Made by a program: the position numbers and the translations under genes. Below, one piece after another: positions 1 through 8,799 of a DNA stretch of 64,000 nt (its first letter is position 1; each line of letters begins with the position of its first letter). This DNA is from Nitrospirota bacterium (GTDB taxonomy: Bacteria > Nitrospirota > Thermodesulfovibrionia > Thermodesulfovibrionales > UBA9159). The notes under the pieces are model-generated. The model worked only from the letters and a program-made list of their open reading frames with translations. It did no database searches and had not been told where the DNA came from. Location: assembly GCA_021790195.1 (NCBI GenBank), contig JAJYIF010000014.1, positions 24,673-88,672 of the forward strand, given 5' to 3'.

Positions 1-1275
1 GATCCCAAGCTCCGGATCGAGGGTCTCAGGGTTTATTCTTACGGATTCGATGGCGCCTTCCGTCGCCCGCATCCCGTGCTTTATTCCGCTTCCCTCAAAG
101 CACGGACCAGCGGAACAGGCTGCCGTCACAAGCCACTCATTGTTTCCTATGGCGATCTCACCGTTAGTGCCTATGTCCATGAAAAGGGCGACCTCCGGGT
201 TCCTGTGCATCTTCGAGGCAAGCACTCCCGCGACGATGTCCCCGCCCACGTAACTGGCCACACATGGGAACGTCCAGACAGGGGCCTGGGAATTGACGAG
301 GACCCTTGCAGTGCCGGCCTTCCACCGCGGGAAGAAATTCACGGTCGGTATATACGGCTCTTCTCTGATGGAGGCAGGGTTAAGGTCCCAAAACAGATGG
401 GACATAGTCGTATTGCCTGCGACCACTACCGACTCTATGTCTTCCCTGTCTACCCCATGCCTTTCTATAAGAGGCGCTAGAAGGTCGTTTATGTCGGACA
501 CAACCGCGTCCCTCAATTCATGGAGCCCGCCGTGCTCCGTGGCGTGAACGATACGCGTGATCACATCGTCCCCGTATCTTATTTGAGAATTATAGGTCGA
601 GCCCACGTCGATGAGCCTTCCGTCCCCGAGATTCACGAGATAGACAACGACCGTAGTTGTTCCTATGTCCACGGCAAGACCGTATCTGTCTCTATACTTG
701 TCCGCCGAGCCGAGGAAGACAGCCTCGAAGTCTTCGGTATATCCGAGGACAATCTTCCACCCTGCGTTCCTGAGCGCTTCGGTCATGGACTTTACGAAGC
801 CGTGTGAGAATCTCATTCCCCTTATCCCCGCTTCCTGCAGCGACCTCTTAAGACGCTCCACGTCGCTTATGTTGTCATGTATGGTAGGAGGCGGCACTTC
901 GAGGATGAGACGCCTGACTACCGGCGAGACCGCGGTGGAAAAGGACTCGAGAAGCTCGAAAAGGTCTCTGGACCTGGAAACGGCAATCTTGTCTCCGACC
1001 GCAAGTCGCGACTCCCTCGGGATATCCAGGAGCAGATCTCCCTTCGGGAACGCCTGACACGCAATTGCAAAACCGGCAGCCCTTTCTTTCTGCCCGAGCT
1101 TTCCGTAGGAAAGGGTCTCAACCTGCCCTTCGACAATCCGCACCTTGCATTTTCCGCAGGTGCCCTTGCCCCCGCAGGAGGAGACAAGATAGACGCCCTG
1201 CCGTTTCAGAGAGCGGTAGATAGTCTCACCATCGAGCACCGGAATCGTCTTTCCTGAAGTCAGCCTTATTTCCAT
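1..1275 (-). CDS. Ferredoxin/ASKHA-domain protein, RACo-like corrinoid activator (3' end outside window)
   Basis: Read on the minus strand, an uninterrupted 425-codon frame starts at ATG 1275 and runs off the left edge, so the C-terminus is missing. Residues 1-85 form a plant-type [2Fe-2S] ferredoxin domain with Cys34, Cys40, Cys43 and Cys73 (CX5CX2C...C). A linker follows, then an ASKHA-type ATPase core with a phosphate-binding segment (AVDIGTTTVVVYLV) and later glycine-rich segments (VVAGNTTM, MDIGTNGEIA). This order matches the DUF4445/RACo family, ATP-dependent reductive activators of corrinoid proteins in methyl transfer and acetyl-CoA pathways. The corrinoid target is not in the window, so the substrate is inferred. 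The upstream ribosome site is weak. It is divergent from the gene at 1448. Confidence 0.85.
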   Translation of the reverse strand, partial: MEIRLTSGKTIPVLDGETIYRSLKRQGVYLVSSCGGKGTCGKCKVRIVEGQVETLSYGKLGQKERAAGFAIACQAFPKGDLLLDIPRESRLAVGDKIAVSRSRDLFELLESFSTAVSPVVRRLILEVPPPTIHDNISDVERLKRSLQEAGIRGMRFSHGFVKSMTEALRNAGWKIVLGYTEDFEAVFLGSADKYRDRYGLAVDIGTTTVVVYLVNLGDGRLIDVGSTYNSQIRYGDDVITRIVHATEHGGLHELRDAVVSDINDLLAPLIERHGVDREDIESVVVAGNTTMSHLFWDLNPASIREEPYIPTVNFFPRWKAGTARVLVNSQAPVWTFPCVASYVGGDIVAGVLASKMHRNPEVALFMDIGTNGEIAIGNNEWLVTAACSAGPCFEGSGIKHGMRATEGAIESVRINPETLDPELGI

Positions 1276-1410
1276 TGTTTTTCAGGTCTTATTATACATC
1301 ATTTGGCCGGGCCGGCCACCCTCTTGCATTCGACTGAATTCTTCCGCGCAGATCCCATCTTTCGGCCGGAATACCTGTTGCCTTGCTGACTCAATACACT
1401 ATAAATGATA

Positions 1411-1439
1411 TTGTGAAATTTGCAGAAACTGTGTATTAT
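1411..1439 (+). promoter_or_regulatory. Possible sigma70-type promoter for the 1448 gene
   Basis: TTGTGA (1411-1416) and TATTAT (1434-1439) are 17 nt apart. The expected transcription start falls at about 1446, next to the GTG at 1448, which would leave almost no leader; no Shine-Dalgarno is visible. Confidence 0.35.
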
Positions 1440-1447
1440 AATTTTTT

Positions 1448-1831
1448 GTGGCAAAAGACTACCTTCATTTTGGTCAGTTCCTTCTGGAAAAGGGTCTCAT
1501 CTCTGAAACAGATATTCTCAATGCAAGGTTTATTCAAAAGAAAAGTAATCTGAAGATCGGGGAGCTTGCCGGTGCAAAAGGCTGGCTTACGACAGACGAT
1601 ATTTACAGGATACTAGTTATTCAGGAAGAGACACTCGAGAAATTCGGGGAGATCGCCGTCAGGGAAAGATATCTCACCAGAATCCAGCTAGCTGAGATCC
1701 TCAATGAACAGGAGGACGCCTACGTTTTTTTCGGAGAGGCCCTTGTCCGGACCGGCGTGATAAACGAGAGGGATCTTATTGAGCAGCTTAAGGAATTCAA
1801 CAAGATGAGGCTTCAAGGTCTTCAGACCTGA
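1448..1831 (+). CDS. Small conserved helical protein of unknown function
   Basis: 127 residues from a GTG start, no signal peptide or membrane segment. The sequence contains repeated short helical units of the kind 'FGQFLLEKGLISETDIL', 'IAVRERYLTRIQLAEIL' and 'FGEALVRTGVINERDLI', resembling the helical N-terminal domain of type II secretion/pilus ATPases (GspE-N/MshEN-like). It is followed by a TPR protein and an ExeA-type ATPase on the same strand, so a role beside a secretion or pilus-like system is possible but only inferred. It could also be a stand-alone adaptor. A candidate promoter sits directly before the start. Confidence 0.7.
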   Translation: MAKDYLHFGQFLLEKGLISETDILNARFIQKKSNLKIGELAGAKGWLTTDDIYRILVIQEETLEKFGEIAVRERYLTRIQLAEILNEQEDAYVFFGEALVRTGVINERDLIEQLKEFNKMRLQGLQT

Positions 1832-1858
1832 GACCCCTTCGGGCAGCGGGGTTTGCTG

Positions 1859-1888
1859 TTGACACTCTTCGCCTATGTGTGATAGTTT
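1859..1888 (+). promoter_or_regulatory. Possible promoter for the TPR/ExeA pair
   Basis: TTGACA (1859-1864) and TAGTTT (1883-1888) are 18 nt apart, 15 nt before the ATG at 1904. The -35 box is perfect, the -10 box only partial. Confidence 0.4.
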
Positions 1889-1903
1889 GAAGCATTAACT
1901 ATA

Positions 1904-4150
1904 ATGGATAAGAACGTTATATTAAAAGAAGCCCAGAAGTATCTTGCCCGGGGCCAGATCGACAAGGCCATCGTCGAGTGGGAGAAGCTCGCCAGAGAGA
2001 CGCCGGACGGCAACATATATAACACCATCGGAGACCTTTACCTCAAGAGCGGCGACAAGAGGTCGGCGGCCGAATATTTCCACAAGTCGGCCGATTTTTT
2101 CAGAGAGGGCGGATTTTCCCTTAAGGCCCTCGCGCTCTACAAGAAGATCATCAACATCGATACTTCAGATGCGGGCGCCTATACTGCCCTGGGAGAATTG
2201 AGCGAAGACAAGGGCCTGGCTACCGACGCGATAAAATATTATCTCACCGCCGCGGACATCCTATCGAGGGATGCAAACAAGGAAAAGTTTCTTGGCATGT
2301 ACGAGAGAATACTGGCCCTTGCGCCTTCAAATATCCCTCTGCGCGAGAAAGTTGCGGGGCTCTTCCTCAAGGAAGGGCTGTCCTTCAACGCGGCAAGAGA
2401 ATATGTCCATATTGCGCAGTACTGGACTGAAAAAGGGGATCTTGAGCAGGCGCGTTCTGCCTTTGCGAAGGTCCTCGACATTCAACCCGATAATAAAGAC
2501 GCGTTATTCGGGATGATGACCATATATGGCGGGAAGGGAGACCTTCAGCGCGCCATCGAGTATGCCAGGAAGGCGGCCGGGGTGCAGCCAGGCGATCATG
2601 ACCTTGCCTTGCGATGCGCCGGTCTTCTCAAGGAAGCGGGCGCGACAGACGAGGCGATGGAATATGTATTAAAGGTCCTTGAGACAAACCCTTCAGGCGT
2701 TGAAGCCAACAAGCTCATGGGGGACCTTTACCTTCTCAAAGGCAACCGGGAGGCTGCATGGGAGGCATATAAGATCGTGGTGGACTTCATGGTCTCCGAA
2801 GACCGCCTGGAAGATGCGGCGGAGCTTACCCGGGAGTTCAAGGACACAAACCCCGTAGAGATCGGAAAGTTTCTGATATCCCTGTATAAACAAAAAGGCG
2901 ACGCAGATGCGGTCTTTGAGGAGACCCTCTTTGTGGCCGACCTGCTGATGGACAGCGGCCTTCAGGAGGAAGCGGTCGACCTGTATAAAGAAGCACTGAA
3001 GCTCCGGCCGGATGACGTACAGATCAAAAAGCTGCTCGCCGAACAGGAGATAACTGTTTCAGGCATGGAACCCTCGGTGGCGGAAGGTGAGAGATCGACT
3101 GAGGACCTGCTGACAGATGCGGAGATATTCATTAAGTACGGCCTGCACGAAGAGGCCATGTCGATCCTTGAGGAGCTGAAGCTGAAAGAGCCGGCCAACG
3201 CCGACGTGCATGTAAAGCTGAAGTCGCTCTACATCGAAAAGAACGAAAAGGAGCAGGCGGTTACGGAATGCCTCATCCTTTATGAACTCTACGGCAGGAG
3301 CGGCAACCTCGAAATGAGGGAGGAGGCTCTGAAGGAGGCTGCCGGTATAAGCCCCGACGACCCCAGGGTCCTCGAGAGGATGTCCGCAAAAGCAGAGGGC
3401 GCAGCCGGGACGGGGTCCCAGGAGCGTCTCGAGGATTATGCGGAAGAAATGGCCGAAGCGGAGTTCTATTTGAGGCAGGGCCTGAAAGATGACGCCCTCA
3501 GGATCTATCAAAAGCTCTTAAATCTTTTCCCCGAGGAAGCGGACCTCCGGGAAAAGATTTCTTCGATTGAAGGCGGCTTCGCAGGGTTCGGGGAGGCGGA
3601 GAAATTCCCGGCCATGGAAACAGAAATCGTCGAGGCCCACGAGATGTCTTCCCCGGAAGCGCAGCCTCTCGACACTGACGTGCTCGACATATTCGAGGAG
3701 TTCAAAAAGGGCCTCGAAAAGGAGCTCGAAGAAGAAGACTACGAAACGCATTACAACCTTGGCATAGCTTACAAAGAGATGGGCCTCATAGACGACGCGA
3801 TAAAGGAGTTTCAGACCTCAAGGCACGATCCCAAATGCATAGCCCGCTCAATGACGATGCTCGGAATATGCTACATGGAAAAAGGCCTTTTCCCTCTTGC
3901 CATAGATGCCTTCAGAAAATCTCTCGAAAACATTGCATCGCGTGACGAGTCCTACTGGGGCGCCGAATATGATCTTGCCACCGCTTATGAGAAGAACGGC
4001 GACATCAAAGAGGCGTTCGAGATTTTCAGTGAGATATACGGCATTGACTCTAAATTCAGACAGGTCTCTGAAAAGCTGGACAATCTGAGGGCGATATTGC
4101 CGAAGGAGGAGACTGTGGTGAAAAGGAAGGACAGGGTCTCTTACATTTAG
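1904..4150 (+). CDS. Large tetratricopeptide-repeat protein
   Basis: 748 residues made almost entirely of TPR helices: 34-residue units with the usual small residues (for example 'YNTIGDLYLKSGDKRSAAEY' near residue 40) recur through residue ~380. A second block at ~400-550 and a third at ~635-740 are separated by acidic linkers. No signal peptide or membrane segment is seen, so it is probably a cytoplasmic scaffold. The stop is 3 nt before the ATG of the ExeA-like ATPase, so the two are almost certainly one transcript. The family relationship is clear only at the repeat level; the binding partner cannot be read from sequence. Confidence 0.85.
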   Translation: MDKNVILKEAQKYLARGQIDKAIVEWEKLARETPDGNIYNTIGDLYLKSGDKRSAAEYFHKSADFFREGGFSLKALALYKKIINIDTSDAGAYTALGELSEDKGLATDAIKYYLTAADILSRDANKEKFLGMYERILALAPSNIPLREKVAGLFLKEGLSFNAAREYVHIAQYWTEKGDLEQARSAFAKVLDIQPDNKDALFGMMTIYGGKGDLQRAIEYARKAAGVQPGDHDLALRCAGLLKEAGATDEAMEYVLKVLETNPSGVEANKLMGDLYLLKGNREAAWEAYKIVVDFMVSEDRLEDAAELTREFKDTNPVEIGKFLISLYKQKGDADAVFEETLFVADLLMDSGLQEEAVDLYKEALKLRPDDVQIKKLLAEQEITVSGMEPSVAEGERSTEDLLTDAEIFIKYGLHEEAMSILEELKLKEPANADVHVKLKSLYIEKNEKEQAVTECLILYELYGRSGNLEMREEALKEAAGISPDDPRVLERMSAKAEGAAGTGSQERLEDYAEEMAEAEFYLRQGLKDDALRIYQKLLNLFPEEADLREKISSIEGGFAGFGEAEKFPAMETEIVEAHEMSSPEAQPLDTDVLDIFEEFKKGLEKELEEEDYETHYNLGIAYKEMGLIDDAIKEFQTSRHDPKCIARSMTMLGICYMEKGLFPLAIDAFRKSLENIASRDESYWGAEYDLATAYEKNGDIKEAFEIFSEIYGIDSKFRQVSEKLDNLRAILPKEETVVKRKDRVSYI

Positions 4151-4153
4151 AAT

Positions 4154-4987
4154 ATGGACTATCTCGAGTACTACGGCTTAAAGGAGCATCCATTCACCAA
4201 CGTCGTAGACAACAGGTTCTATTACAGCAGCCCGCAGTACAGGGACGCCCTGGTGAAGCTCAGATACGCAATCGACACAAAGAAGGGCCTTGCTGTCGTC
4301 ATCGGAGACATAGGCACGGGAAAGACCACGCTTGCCAGAAGGCTCCTGGAGGACCTTGACGAAGAGCGCTATGAGGCCACGCTGCTCGTCATAATACATT
4401 CTTCGGTGAGCTCGGAATGGCTCCTGAAGAAATTTGCGATCCAGCTTGGGGTAGTGGATGCGAAGGAGCACAGCAAGGTGGAGATGCTGGGCCAGATCTA
4501 TCGCAGGCTGCTCGAGATCAACGAAAGCGGTAAGACAGCTGTTCTCCTTATGGACGAGGTCCAGATGCTGAAGTCCAAAGAGATCATGGAAGAGTTCAGG
4601 GGCCTCCTGAATATGGAGATGCCCGGAGGTAAGATGATCAACCTCCTGTTCTTCGGGCTCCCGGACCTTGAGGACGTCCTGTCGCTGGACGAGCCCCTGA
4701 AACAAAGGGTGGCTATGAAGATCGCTTTGAAACCCTTTTCCATAGACGATACCAGCGAGTATATAAAGCACCGCCTGAAAGTTGCGGGGTGCGTCGCCGA
4801 AGTCTTTACGGCAGAGGCGATAAAAGAGGTCCTCCGTTACTCAACGGGTGTGCCGAGGCTCATTAACACCATATGCGACAACGCCCTTCTTGAGGGATAC
4901 CTTTTCAAGACAAAGACCATAGATGAGTCGGTCATCAAGGCTGTTGCTATAGACCTCGGTCTCAACAGTCTGCCCCAGGAACTGTAG
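4154..4987 (+). CDS. ExeA/GspA-like AAA ATPase
   Basis: 277 residues, the size of the AAA_22/ExeA N-terminal domain without the peptidoglycan-binding C-terminus of classical GspA. The opening 'YYGLKEHPF' is typical of the family. Walker A is GDIGTGKT at 51-58, Walker B LLMDEV at 131-136, and a late arginine-containing segment GVPRLINTICDNAL (sensor 2) is present. Members support assembly of type II secretion or pilus systems or act as transposition-type ATPases; no transposase is adjacent, so the secretion/assembly role is favoured. It is translated right after the TPR gene and converges with the DUF4292 lipoprotein gene, 3 nt beyond its stop. Confidence 0.85.
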   Translation: MDYLEYYGLKEHPFTNVVDNRFYYSSPQYRDALVKLRYAIDTKKGLAVVIGDIGTGKTTLARRLLEDLDEERYEATLLVIIHSSVSSEWLLKKFAIQLGVVDAKEHSKVEMLGQIYRRLLEINESGKTAVLLMDEVQMLKSKEIMEEFRGLLNMEMPGGKMINLLFFGLPDLEDVLSLDEPLKQRVAMKIALKPFSIDDTSEYIKHRLKVAGCVAEVFTAEAIKEVLRYSTGVPRLINTICDNALLEGYLFKTKTIDESVIKAVAIDLGLNSLPQEL

Positions 4988-4990
4988 ACC

Positions 4991-5686
4991 TCAGGGGTCC
5001 GTCTGAGGGTTGAATGACAGAGTTTTGATCTTCAGGTCGAGTGATTGACCTGAGAGTTTGATCCGCATCCTCGAAGGGAACCATATCCCGTCTATGAGGT
5101 CTGGCTCCTCGTAATCGACGACCAGCTCTTTCCCGCCTTCCAAGTCGACTATCTGCTTTTCCGGCATCATCGTCTTCTTGTTGAGGAAGAGTCTCCTCCA
5201 CGAATTCGACACACGGTAGGAATCGTGTTCCTCCCTGATGTCGGCGTCCTTTAAAGACCACCAGAAGAAGCTGTTCCTGATCCCGTCAATAAGCATGAGG
5301 AGCTTGCTCCTCTCAAGCGGAGGATTGCTCCGCATCACCGTACCGTTCGACGTCACCTCGCCCACCAGGAAACCGAGGGAGTAGACCTGAAGGTCCACAG
5401 AATCCGGCGTCAGCCGGAGAACGGCGTCGCCCTTCATGACGCTTCCATCCCTTTCAAACTCCAAGCGGAAGGTCGATTCAAGATATTTGATATTCTCCTT
5501 CTCTGCCAGGACCTCCCCCGGGTCAATCCCTTCATAAACAGGGATCTCGATCCTCTTGGTTGCGCATGATACAAGAAGAAGACAGCAGATAGCGGACAGA
5601 AGACGAGAAACCGTCCTCCGTAACGCGATCCTCTCCCGCAACAGGGGAGAGAGGAGAAAAGCGGAAATCCTACGCCTTGATTCCAT
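4991..5686 (-). CDS. DUF4292-type outer-membrane lipoprotein
   Basis: I chose ATG 5686 (MESRRR...), which lies just after the radA stop; the open frame extends to 5731 but would overlap radA. The protein starts with basic residues, a hydrophobic stretch and a lipobox (LLVSC), giving a lipoprotein of about 190 mature residues. The body is beta-rich in the pattern of DUF4292, a LolA/LolB-like fold ('LESTFRLEFERDGSVMKGDA' start, 'IKYLE'). A role in handling lipids or outer-membrane proteins is inferred from the fold. It is last in a minus-strand run after radA. Confidence 0.75.
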   Translation of the reverse strand: MESRRRISAFLLSPLLRERIALRRTVSRLLSAICCLLLVSCATKRIEIPVYEGIDPGEVLAEKENIKYLESTFRLEFERDGSVMKGDAVLRLTPDSVDLQVYSLGFLVGEVTSNGTVMRSNPPLERSKLLMLIDGIRNSFFWWSLKDADIREEHDSYRVSNSWRRLFLNKKTMMPEKQIVDLEGGKELVVDYEEPDLIDGIWFPSRMRIKLSGQSLDLKIKTLSFNPQTDP

Positions 5687-5696
5687 TTTGCCGCCT

Positions 5697-7058
5697 TCAG
5701 CTGACAGCGGCTTCGAGAAGGTCCTCGACATTATTCACCTCTATTATTTCAAGTCCGAAGGTCTCCTTCAGTCGGGCCTTATTAGTTTTCGGAAGGATCG
5801 CCCGCTCGAACCCGATCTTCGCGGCCTCCCTGATCCTCGCCTCCACCTGGGCCACCGCCCTCACCTCTCCCGACAGCCCCATCTCGCCGCACAGCACCGT
5901 CTTCGGATGAATCGGGATTTCCCTGAGGGACGAGGCTATGGCAGCGACTACTCCGAGGTCGACCGCGGGCTCAATGATCTTTATCCCTCCTACCACGTTG
6001 ATGAAGATGTCCATCCCTCCGAGGTGGAGACCCGCTATCTTCTCAAGCACTGCCACAAGAAGGTTTACCCTGTTGAAATCCACTCCCATAGATGTCCTCC
6101 TCGGCATTCCGAAGGTGGTAGGGGACACGAGGGCCTGAAGCTCTATCAGGAGCGGTCTTGTGCCCTCCATACTCGCAACGACCGTCGAGCCGGAGACATT
6201 CTGCGGCCTCTCCGAGAGAAAGAGCTCGGAGGGGTTCTCAATCGCAAGAAGCCCGGCGTCAGTCATCTCGAAAACTCCAATCTCGTTGGTCGAACCGAAT
6301 CTGTTCTTAACAGTGCGCAGCATGCGGTATGAGTGTCCCCTGTCCCCCTCGAAATAGAGGACTGTATCGACGATATGCTCAAGGACGCGCGGGCCCGCAA
6401 TCGCGCCCTCCTTCGTTACGTGACCTATGATAAAAAGCGGCATGCCCGACTTCTTCGCAAAGGACATCAGCCTGGCAGCGCATTCCCTGACCTGCCCCAC
6501 AGAACCCGGCGCCGAGGCGAGCTCCTCGGCATACATCGTCTGAATCGAGTCTACGACGACGACGCCTGGCAGAAGGGAAGCTGCGGTGGCGATGATCGCC
6601 TCAAGGTTTGTCTCGGGGAGCAGGATTATATTGTCCGAATTGATCGAAAGCCTCTCCGCCCTGAGCTTGATCTGCTCGGGGGACTCCTCGCCGGATACAT
6701 AAAGCACCTTGCCGGCACCTTCGGAAAGTCTTGCCCCGGCCTGAATGAGAAGGGTCGATTTGCCTATGCCGGGGTCCCCCCCCACAAGTATGACAGAGCC
6801 TTCCACAACCCCGCCGCCCAGTACTCTGTCAAGCTCGGCAATCCCCGTTGACATCCTCTTTTCCCTGCCGCCCGATACGGAACTTAGCGGCTGAGGTCCC
6901 GACCTGGCAAAGGCCGCGTGGGCCGACATGCTGCGTCCCGGAGATGTCTTCTCCTCGACCATCGTGTTCCACGCGCCGCAGTCGGGACACCTGCCGAGCC
7001 ACTTAGGGCTGCTGTACCCGCAAGCCTGACATTGATAGAAGGTCTTTATCTTGGACAT
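5697..7058 (-). CDS. radA: DNA repair protein RadA/Sms
   Basis: 453 residues, normal length. An N-terminal C4 zinc finger (Cys10, Cys13, Cys24, Cys27) is followed by a RecA-like ATPase with Walker A GGDPGIGKS at 93-101, Walker B (GVVVVDSIQ) and the RadA-specific KNRFG motif near residue 250, then a Lon-protease-like C-terminal domain. RadA is a branch-migrating helicase that processes recombination intermediates. The start gives MSKIKTFYQC, as in other members. It lies 61 nt after thiD, probably in the same minus-strand unit. Confidence 0.97.
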   Translation of the reverse strand: MSKIKTFYQCQACGYSSPKWLGRCPDCGAWNTMVEEKTSPGRSMSAHAAFARSGPQPLSSVSGGREKRMSTGIAELDRVLGGGVVEGSVILVGGDPGIGKSTLLIQAGARLSEGAGKVLYVSGEESPEQIKLRAERLSINSDNIILLPETNLEAIIATAASLLPGVVVVDSIQTMYAEELASAPGSVGQVRECAARLMSFAKKSGMPLFIIGHVTKEGAIAGPRVLEHIVDTVLYFEGDRGHSYRMLRTVKNRFGSTNEIGVFEMTDAGLLAIENPSELFLSERPQNVSGSTVVASMEGTRPLLIELQALVSPTTFGMPRRTSMGVDFNRVNLLVAVLEKIAGLHLGGMDIFINVVGGIKIIEPAVDLGVVAAIASSLREIPIHPKTVLCGEMGLSGEVRAVAQVEARIREAAKIGFERAILPKTNKARLKETFGLEIIEVNNVEDLLEAAVS

Positions 7059-7119
7059 AGTTCAACGCGAAAAAAGTAACGGCCGGCGTCAGGTCGGCGC
7101 AGAGACGCAACGGGTCTTC

Positions 7120-7884
7120 TTATATTCTCAGCAGACCCATCCCTTTCCCGAGGTGATACGACTTTCTGATAGCCGCTGTTACGAAGTCTTTGGCTCTTCT
7201 GACGGATTCGAGGGCATCGTGCCCGTCGGCGAGAAACGCCGTAATGGCGGCGGAAAAAGCGCAGCCCGTCCCATGGTATTCGCCCTTGATCTTCGGCCCA
7301 TCGAGCCGGTGGAACTCGTTACCGTCGTAATATAGATCGAGAGTCAGTTTTTCGAGATGGCCCCCGGTAATTACAACTACACGGGGGCCCATGTCCTTCA
7401 ATTTCCGCGCAGCCTCCTGCATATCCTTCTCGTTTTCTACATTCGAGCCGGTAAGGACAGAGGCCTCATAAATATTAGGGGTGATCACGCTCGACAGGGG
7501 GAAGAGCTTGTCTTTGATCTTATCGAGGGTCCCGTTTTCGACAAGACTCGCCCCTGTTGAAGAGACCGTCACCGGGTCAACAACAAGATTTCCGAGCGCA
7601 TAGTTCCCGATCAGCTCTGCGGATGCCTCGACAGTCCATCCGCTGTAGAGCATCCCTGTCTTCATGGCATCCGGCCTTATATCCGACAAGAGGAGATCCA
7701 TCTGGCCGAAGAAGAAATCCTTGTCGACAGGCGAGATCTTTCCCACTTTAGAGGTATTCTGAGCCGTGAGGACGGCGGGTATGGACATTCCGTGGACACC
7801 CAGCGCAGCGAAGACCTTGAGGTCGGCTTGAAGTCCTGCGCCGCCTGTAGGGTCAGAGCCCGCTACAGTCAAAGCAGATTTCAT
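7120..7884 (-). CDS. thiD: Hydroxymethylpyrimidine/phosphomethylpyrimidine kinase
   Basis: 254 residues, full length for ThiD of the ribokinase fold. 'TVAGSDPTGGAGLQADL' at the N-terminus binds HMP, 'VVDPV' and the C-terminal 'HGTGCAFSAA' hold the anion hole and catalytic Asp position replaced by the family-typical Cys neighbourhood. It phosphorylates HMP and HMP-P in thiamine biosynthesis. It sits between a rodZ-like gene and radA; no other thi gene and no TPP riboswitch is visible in the 31-nt gap upstream. Confidence 0.96.
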   Translation of the reverse strand: MKSALTVAGSDPTGGAGLQADLKVFAALGVHGMSIPAVLTAQNTSKVGKISPVDKDFFFGQMDLLLSDIRPDAMKTGMLYSGWTVEASAELIGNYALGNLVVDPVTVSSTGASLVENGTLDKIKDKLFPLSSVITPNIYEASVLTGSNVENEKDMQEAARKLKDMGPRVVVITGGHLEKLTLDLYYDGNEFHRLDGPKIKGEYHGTGCAFSAAITAFLADGHDALESVRRAKDFVTAAIRKSYHLGKGMGLLRI

Positions 7885-7915
7885 GGTCTATTATAACCGC
7901 CTCTGAATATTTAAG

Positions 7916-8665
7916 TCATCTATTGTCGGTGTCGACAGAGGCTTTCAACGGGTCTTCCTGAGGCAGACTTAATCTCACGACGCGGCCCTTTTCTCCAAGC
8001 GTCCCCAGGTCCCTGCCGTTCAGGACCAGTTTCACGCCGCCCGCATTCCCCAGCTTTATATCGAAGCCCTTTTGGGATGTCCACTTCCTCATCTCTCCCG
8101 GTTTCATCAGGGTTTCTTCAATCTTTCCTTCTCCTGTCTGCACGCGAAGCCAGGACGCATCCGAACAGACCGCGTTAAGGACATAGCGCGAATAAGCATC
8201 AGGGTGCGAGATCTGTGTTTTGCTTTTCTCGGCAGCAACCAAGGGGACACGGGGCGTCTCTGCGGGCGCAATTTGACCGGACTCGCGCGCAGGTCCCGAG
8301 GGAGGGACCCTATTCCTGAGAAGAGAAATGGCGGCGATCGAGATAGCAGCAACGATTACAAAACCGAAAACCGCGAAGCGAGGAAGGGCGGGCTTTCTCT
8401 TGGCGGGCTGGGGCGGGACCGGTTCAACCTCCTCCGTCTTCACCCAGCCTTCGGCATATTCGTTAAGGAGGGGCTCAGGATCGACATTCAGAAACCGCGC
8501 ATATTCACGTATGTAACCTCTCGTATAGACCTGCGGGGGGAGTTTTTCAAGCGCATTGTTTTCGAGAGACTTAAGATATTCGTACTGGATCCTTAGGGTA
8601 TTAGCCACCTCTCTAAGGTCAATACCGAGTTCTTCGCGCCGCTTTCTTAGAATCTCTCCAATCAA
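7916..8665 (-). CDS. RodZ-like cell-shape protein (HTH plus membrane anchor plus DUF4115)
   Basis: I favour a TTG start at 8665 because GAAGGGG lies 5 nt upstream and the protein then begins exactly at the conserved helix-turn-helix (LIGEILRKRREELG); the frame is open to 8758. Residues ~1-65 are a Xre-type HTH, followed by a short basic linker, one membrane segment (FAVFGFVIVAAISIAAISLL) and a periplasmic region ending in a DUF4115 beta domain (ASWLRVQTGEG...). RodZ connects MreB to the elongasome. It is divergent from fabF and upstream of thiD. Confidence 0.85.
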   Translation of the reverse strand: MIGEILRKRREELGIDLREVANTLRIQYEYLKSLENNALEKLPPQVYTRGYIREYARFLNVDPEPLLNEYAEGWVKTEEVEPVPPQPAKRKPALPRFAVFGFVIVAAISIAAISLLRNRVPPSGPARESGQIAPAETPRVPLVAAEKSKTQISHPDAYSRYVLNAVCSDASWLRVQTGEGKIEETLMKPGEMRKWTSQKGFDIKLGNAGGVKLVLNGRDLGTLGEKGRVVRLSLPQEDPLKASVDTDNR

Positions 8666-8799
8666 TTCCGCCCCTTCGACACTATTAAAATATAGCACAA
8701 AATAGTGGCAAAAGACAGACTGCCACGGCCCGGCTTTCGGCCGTTCATGTGGTATCATAAAATGGATCCCGGAAGAAGAGGCATCCTTATTAGCAAGTC

